Source: Anaerovibrio sp. RM50
GTDB lineage: Bacteria > Bacillota > Negativicutes > Selenomonadales > Selenomonadaceae
DNA: 64,000 bases
Direction: 5' to 3'
Assembly: GCF_000622005.1 (NCBI RefSeq)
Contig: NZ_JHWV01000013.1
Span: 1-64,000 of the forward strand
Shown here one piece after another: positions 60,407 to 64,000 of the stretch (positions within the stretch are counted from its first letter, which is position 1; each line of letters begins with the position of its first letter). The notes under the pieces were generated by a model that did not search any database, had not been told where the DNA came from, and saw nothing but the letters and a program-made list of their open reading frames with translations. The position numbers were made by a program, and so were the translations under genes.

Positions 60407-60862
60407 ATGACATCAAAAGAGAAAAGCGGATTTTTCCTTGTGAGAGAAGAGATTCTGCCAGAGGCAATAAAGAAAACCATCCGCGTAAAGGAAATGCTGA
60501 AGCGCGGCAATGCCAGAACCATTAACGAGGCAGTTGAAAAGATGGAATTGAGCCGCAGTGCTTACTATAAGTACAAGGATTATGTATTCCCTTTCTACGA
60601 GGCAAGCCAGAACAAGATCGTTACACTTACCTTCCTTCTCGAGCATAAGAAGGGGGTTCTTTCCAGCGTTCTTAACACTATTTCCAGTGATTCCGGCAGT
60701 GTCCTTACCATTAATCAGGGCATTCCTCTCCAGGGTGTGGCCAACGCCACCATTTCCATTGAAACCATGAATTTGTCCGTTGATCTGGAGGCTCTCCTTG
60801 ATAAGCTCCGCATGGTTGACGGCGTAAAGAGATTAGAGGTTCTTGGTCAGGCTCAGGCGTGA
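60407..60862 (+). CDS. ACT-domain protein, UPF0735/PheB-like
   Basis: A 151-residue protein: an N-terminal helix-turn-helix-like part (RTINEAVEKMELSRSAYYKYKD, in two parts) and a C-terminal ACT domain (about 75-148; TLTFLLEHKKGVLSSVLNTI). Such proteins precede hom-thrB in many Firmicutes and are thought to sense amino acids, possibly as regulators. ACGGAGG before ATG 60407 sets the start. It is the first gene of the operon. Confidence 0.88.
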   Translation: MTSKEKSGFFLVREEILPEAIKKTIRVKEMLKRGNARTINEAVEKMELSRSAYYKYKDYVFPFYEASQNKIVTLTFLLEHKKGVLSSVLNTISSDSGSVLTINQGIPLQGVANATISIETMNLSVDLEALLDKLRMVDGVKRLEVLGQAQA

Positions 60863-60880
60863 GGGGAGTAACAGGGCTTT

Positions 60881-62170
60881 ATGGGCAATAAAATTCAGAT
60901 TGGACTGTTGGGCTCCGGAACAGTAGGCTCCGGAGTCGTTGAAGTCTTAAAGAAAAATGTTCAGGATATTCAGCAGCGTGTGGGCCGGGAAATCGGCATC
61001 AAAACAGTGCTGGTGCGGGATCTGAGCAAAAAGAGAGAAAATCTTGAAGGCATAAAGCTGACGGACAATATTGATGATATTATCGATGATCCGGAAATCA
61101 GCATTGTGGTGGAGCTCATTGGGGGACTCCATCCAGCTATTGAATACATGGTTAAGGCCATGAAGGCAGGCAAGCACGTGGTAACTGCCAACAAGGATGC
61201 CGTGGCCCAGTCCGGGGAGGAGCTGTTTTCCGCGGCTGAAGCCAATAATGTGGATTTCATGTTTGAGGCCAGCGTAGGGGGCGGTATTCCTATTATTACC
61301 CCTTTGAAGCAGTGTCTTACGGGTAATAAAATAAGCTCCATTATGGGCATTGTAAACGGCACCACAAATTACATGCTTACCAAGATGACCCAGGATGGCA
61401 GCGACTACGATGAGGTGCTGAAGGAAGCCCAGTCAAAGGGTTACGCTGAGGCAAATCCCGCCGCAGACGTGGAAGGACTGGATGCAGCCAGAAAAGCCGC
61501 CATATTGGGCTCCATTGCCTTTAATACCAGAATCCATCTTGACAGCGTTTATGTGGAGGGCATAACCACCATTGCCTCTGCCGATATTGCCTATGCCAAG
61601 CAGCTTGACTACGTTATTAAATTGCTGGCTGTGGCCAAGGATTACGGGGAAAAGGGTGTAAATGTACGGGTCCATCCTGTATTTTTGCCACAGACCCATC
61701 CATTGGCGGCAGTAAATGATGTGTTCAATGCCATCTTCCTTAGGGGAAATGCCATTGGGGATGCCATGTTCTACGGCCGTGGTGCCGGGTCCTTGCCAAC
61801 AGCCTCTGCTGTTTTGGCAGATATTATTGCGGTGGCCCGTAATATTGTTACCGGCAATCGCACCGTGTCCGGCTGCACCTGTTACAACAAGCGTCCTATC
61901 TGCCCATTGGAGGATACAGAATCCTCATATTACGTGCGTCTCCACGTGGATGACGAGCCAGGAGTTTTGGCTGCCATTGCCACAGCCTTCGGGGACAGCA
62001 AGGTCAGCTTAAAATCCGTTATTCAGACCCGCATGGTAAACAACCACGCAGAAATCGTGGCTGTAACCCATGTGGTAAAGCATGAGAAATTGAAGAAAGC
62101 TGCAGAGCTTTTAAGTGGTCTTCCTGTTGTGGACAAAATCTGCAATATCATCCGGGTTGAGGGAGACTAA
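60881..62170 (+). CDS. hom: Homoserine dehydrogenase
   Basis: Reduces aspartate semialdehyde to homoserine for threonine and methionine synthesis. 429 residues: NAD(P)-binding GLLGSGTVGSGVVEVL, catalytic region EASVGGGIPIITPLKQ and GYAEANPAADVEGLDA, and a C-terminal ACT domain (about 350-425) that usually gives threonine feedback. It starts 18 bases after the ACT gene. Confidence 0.96.
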   Translation: MGNKIQIGLLGSGTVGSGVVEVLKKNVQDIQQRVGREIGIKTVLVRDLSKKRENLEGIKLTDNIDDIIDDPEISIVVELIGGLHPAIEYMVKAMKAGKHVVTANKDAVAQSGEELFSAAEANNVDFMFEASVGGGIPIITPLKQCLTGNKISSIMGIVNGTTNYMLTKMTQDGSDYDEVLKEAQSKGYAEANPAADVEGLDAARKAAILGSIAFNTRIHLDSVYVEGITTIASADIAYAKQLDYVIKLLAVAKDYGEKGVNVRVHPVFLPQTHPLAAVNDVFNAIFLRGNAIGDAMFYGRGAGSLPTASAVLADIIAVARNIVTGNRTVSGCTCYNKRPICPLEDTESSYYVRLHVDDEPGVLAAIATAFGDSKVSLKSVIQTRMVNNHAEIVAVTHVVKHEKLKKAAELLSGLPVVDKICNIIRVEGD

Positions 62171-62194
62171 TAAATTATCTTAGGGGGCAATGTT

Positions 62195-63112
62195 ATGGAT
62201 GCAAGGACAGTTAAAGTAAGAGTTCCGGGTACCTCAGCCAATTTGGGGCCGGGCTTCGATACTTTGGGCATAGCATGTTCCTGCTACAATGATCTGGAGC
62301 TTACCCTCCTGAAGGAGGAGAAGCTGGAGATTGAGATTTTCGGTGAGGGGGCGGAAAATATTCCCAGAACCTCCCGCAATATCGTGTGGCGCTCCATTCA
62401 GAAGGTGCTCCGCCGGGTAGGCTGCACAGATGAGTTTAAGGGCGCCAGAATCATTATGAACAACAATGTGCCTCTCTCCAGAGGGCTGGGCAGCAGTGCC
62501 ACTGCCATTGTGGGGGGCATCAAGGCGGCCAATGAGGCTTTGGGAAATCCCTTGAAGAATCGCGACCTCCTAAAAATTGCCACTGACATTGAGGGCCATC
62601 CCGACAATGTGGCACCGGCTATTTTTGGCGGCATGACCATCAGCACCGTCAGAAACGGCTGGCCGGAAACCTTCCGATTTATTCCAAAGATTCGCTTCAA
62701 GATGGTGGTTGTGGTTCCTGATTTCTTTTTGTCCACCAAGGCGGCCAGAGAGGTATTGCCGACGAAGATTGAACGGGCCGATGCCATTGTTAACATTGGC
62801 AGTACAGCTATGATGATAGCGGCTCTTTTAAAGGGCAGCAGGCATTTTCTGAGAAATGCCTTTGATGATGCACTGCATCAGCCATATCGGGCTGAGCTTA
62901 TTCCGGGTATGTACGATGTGTTCAAGGCGGCTAGGAAGGAAGGAGCCCTTGGGGCATTCCTCAGCGGGGCTGGACCTTGTCTTATGGCCTTTGCCTCCAA
63001 TAATGAGGTGAAGGTGGCCGAGGCAATGCAGAAAGCCTTTAAGGAACATAACGTTGAATCCACCTACATGATTTTGGATATTGACAAAGAGGGCGCCCGG
63101 CTCATTGAATAG
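62195..63112 (+). CDS. thrB: Homoserine kinase
   Basis: Phosphorylates homoserine in threonine synthesis. 305 residues of the GHMP kinase family: VPGTSANLGPGFDTLG at the N-terminus, the ATP loop PLSRGLGSSATAIVGG and the C-terminal FLSGAGPCLMAF. thrC is not in the window. Confidence 0.96.
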   Translation: MDARTVKVRVPGTSANLGPGFDTLGIACSCYNDLELTLLKEEKLEIEIFGEGAENIPRTSRNIVWRSIQKVLRRVGCTDEFKGARIIMNNNVPLSRGLGSSATAIVGGIKAANEALGNPLKNRDLLKIATDIEGHPDNVAPAIFGGMTISTVRNGWPETFRFIPKIRFKMVVVVPDFFLSTKAAREVLPTKIERADAIVNIGSTAMMIAALLKGSRHFLRNAFDDALHQPYRAELIPGMYDVFKAARKEGALGAFLSGAGPCLMAFASNNEVKVAEAMQKAFKEHNVESTYMILDIDKEGARLIE

Positions 63113-63131
63113 AATAGAGATTTCGATGCTG

Positions 63132-63163
63132 AAACTGCTGTAACATGGTTGCGGCAGTTTTTT
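63132..63163 (+). terminator. Terminator after thrB
   Basis: AAACTGCTG pairs with CGGCAGTTT, with ACC-like inner pairing, followed by a T run. Confidence 0.85.
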
Positions 63164-63233
63164 GGTGTTCTTTTGCAGGATTTACAGCCAAGGCAACGAA
63201 TTTTAAAAGGTGATAGGCTGAGGTGGTGAATAA

Positions 63234-64000
63234 ATGACAGAAAAGGAATTTGCCCTGCAGGTGAAGGAAGCCGGGGGCACATTATATATAGTAGGGGGCT
63301 GGGTTCGTGACAGGCTCATGGGCAAGGACCCCCACGACAAGGACTATGTGGTGGTTGGTCTGTCCAAGGAAACATTCGAACTGTGTTTTCCGGATTCCAA
63401 GCTTATTGGCAACTCTTTCCCCGTATTCCTTGTAAAAATTGATGACGTAAGCTGCGAAGTGGCCTTTGCCAGAAAGGAAAAAAAGGTGGGCACTGGCTAT
63501 ACGGGCTTTGAGATAGTGGCAGATGAAGATATTACCATTGAAGAGGACCTTTACAGGCGTGACACCACAGTAAACAGCATGGCCATGGAGGTACTTTCGG
63601 GAAATATCCTGGACTTATATGGTGGTAAAAAGGATATTGAGGATGGTATTCTTCGCCCCATATCAGAGCATTTTTCCGAGGACCCGGTGCGGGCCCTTAG
63701 GGCGGCCAGACAGGCAACCCAGCTGGGGTTTAGGGTGTCGGAGGAGCTTATTGAGGCCATGAAGGGCTGCCGTGAGGAATTAAAGGGGGAGCCCCCGGAA
63801 AGAATTCTGGGGGAGCTGAAAAGGGCCCTGGAAACCAGCCACCCATCAGAGTTCTTTAACGTGCTGAGGCGGGCAGAGCTTTTGGAGACATTGTTTCCAG
63901 AGATTTACGCCCTTATTGGCAAGACCCAGCCCATAGATTTTCACCCAGAGGGTGACGCCTACAACCACACCATGCTGGTGGCGGATAAGGTTGCGGCTGC
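63234..64000 (+). CDS. cca: CCA tRNA nucleotidyltransferase with HD domain (3' truncated by window end)
   Basis: The first ~255 residues of a class II tRNA CCA-adding enzyme. The nucleotidyltransferase core shows YIVGGWVRDRLMGKDPHDKD with the two catalytic acids, then RRDTTVNSMAME and EDPVRALRAARQA. Near the window end HPEGDAYNHTMLVADK starts an HD domain, as in the multifunctional enterobacterial-type enzymes. ATG 63234 follows GAGGTGG. The tRNA genes in this window already encode CCA, so the enzyme would mainly repair ends. Confidence 0.92.
   Translation, partial: MTEKEFALQVKEAGGTLYIVGGWVRDRLMGKDPHDKDYVVVGLSKETFELCFPDSKLIGNSFPVFLVKIDDVSCEVAFARKEKKVGTGYTGFEIVADEDITIEEDLYRRDTTVNSMAMEVLSGNILDLYGGKKDIEDGILRPISEHFSEDPVRALRAARQATQLGFRVSEELIEAMKGCREELKGEPPERILGELKRALETSHPSEFFNVLRRAELLETLFPEIYALIGKTQPIDFHPEGDAYNHTMLVADKVAA

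Overview
The window reads as chromosomal DNA of a Firmicute that has an outer membrane, most likely a member of the Negativicutes (Selenomonas/Anaerovibrio-like). The gene orders are Firmicute-type: rplU-prp-rpmA-obg, proB-proA-nadD-yqeK-LCP-rsfS, cmk-plsC-ispH-rpsA-DUF512-der-plsY, and hflX next to lexA. L27 carries the Firmicute N-terminal extension that Prp removes. A 1027-residue autotransporter with AIDA-like repeats and a C-terminal beta-barrel ending in Phe requires an outer membrane. The genus is an inference from these features, not a database match.

Layout. 1-650: end of an rRNA operon (23S 3' end, 5S, tRNA-His, tRNA-Trp, tRNA-Ser). 753-2132: purine permease. 2227-4949: L21 leader, rplU, prp, rpmA, obg. 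4964-11423: yhbY, proBA, a small membrane ORF, nadD, yqeK, an LCP ligase, rsfS, a CvfB-like protein. 11583-12512: cheV. 12582-14183: riboswitch-controlled thiW-thiM (thiamine/thiazole salvage). 14314-15313: rplM-rpsI. 15440-22297: cobalamin riboswitch, a five-gene nickel/peptide-type ABC transporter and a MATE exporter. 22327-24083: structured non-coding element and a CstA-type transporter. 24247-27113: three-gene operon of two CobW-like GTPases and an unknown protein. 27210-30071: BvgS-like hybrid kinase. 30083-33067: copper operon csoR-copA. 33156-36205: racemase, then minus-strand DUF554, an anchored duplicated-domain protein and an ECF S-component. 36296-41199: NdpA-like protein, hflX with a long N-terminal extension, a PLP enzyme, lexA. 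41423-49989: FIST-GGDEF protein, aminotransferase, U32 peptidase, autotransporter. 50116-64000: rluB-type synthase, HI0933-like flavoprotein, aroA, cmk, plsC, ispH, rpsA, DUF512, der, plsY, ACT protein, hom, thrB and a truncated cca.

Most of the window is housekeeping. The parts that look unusual are: (i) the thiW-thiM leader, whose first half looks like a TPP aptamer while its second half does not; (ii) a JAMM-type metalloprotease signature (E50, H92, H94, S102, D105) in the N-terminal extension of HflX; (iii) the 24-27 kb operon, where a CobW GTPase with a long His/Asp metal-binding loop is followed by a CobW-like domain fused to a DUF1980/TIGR03943-like tail and by an unrecognised protein; (iv) a cobalamin riboswitch in front of a Nik/Opp-type importer; (v) a copA whose C-terminal domain has its own ribosome-binding site and could also be made as a free CopZ; (vi) a DUF554 gene that appears to start at ATT; (vii) a folded 146-base non-coding element upstream of cstA. 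No transposase, integrase, phage gene or CRISPR array was seen.
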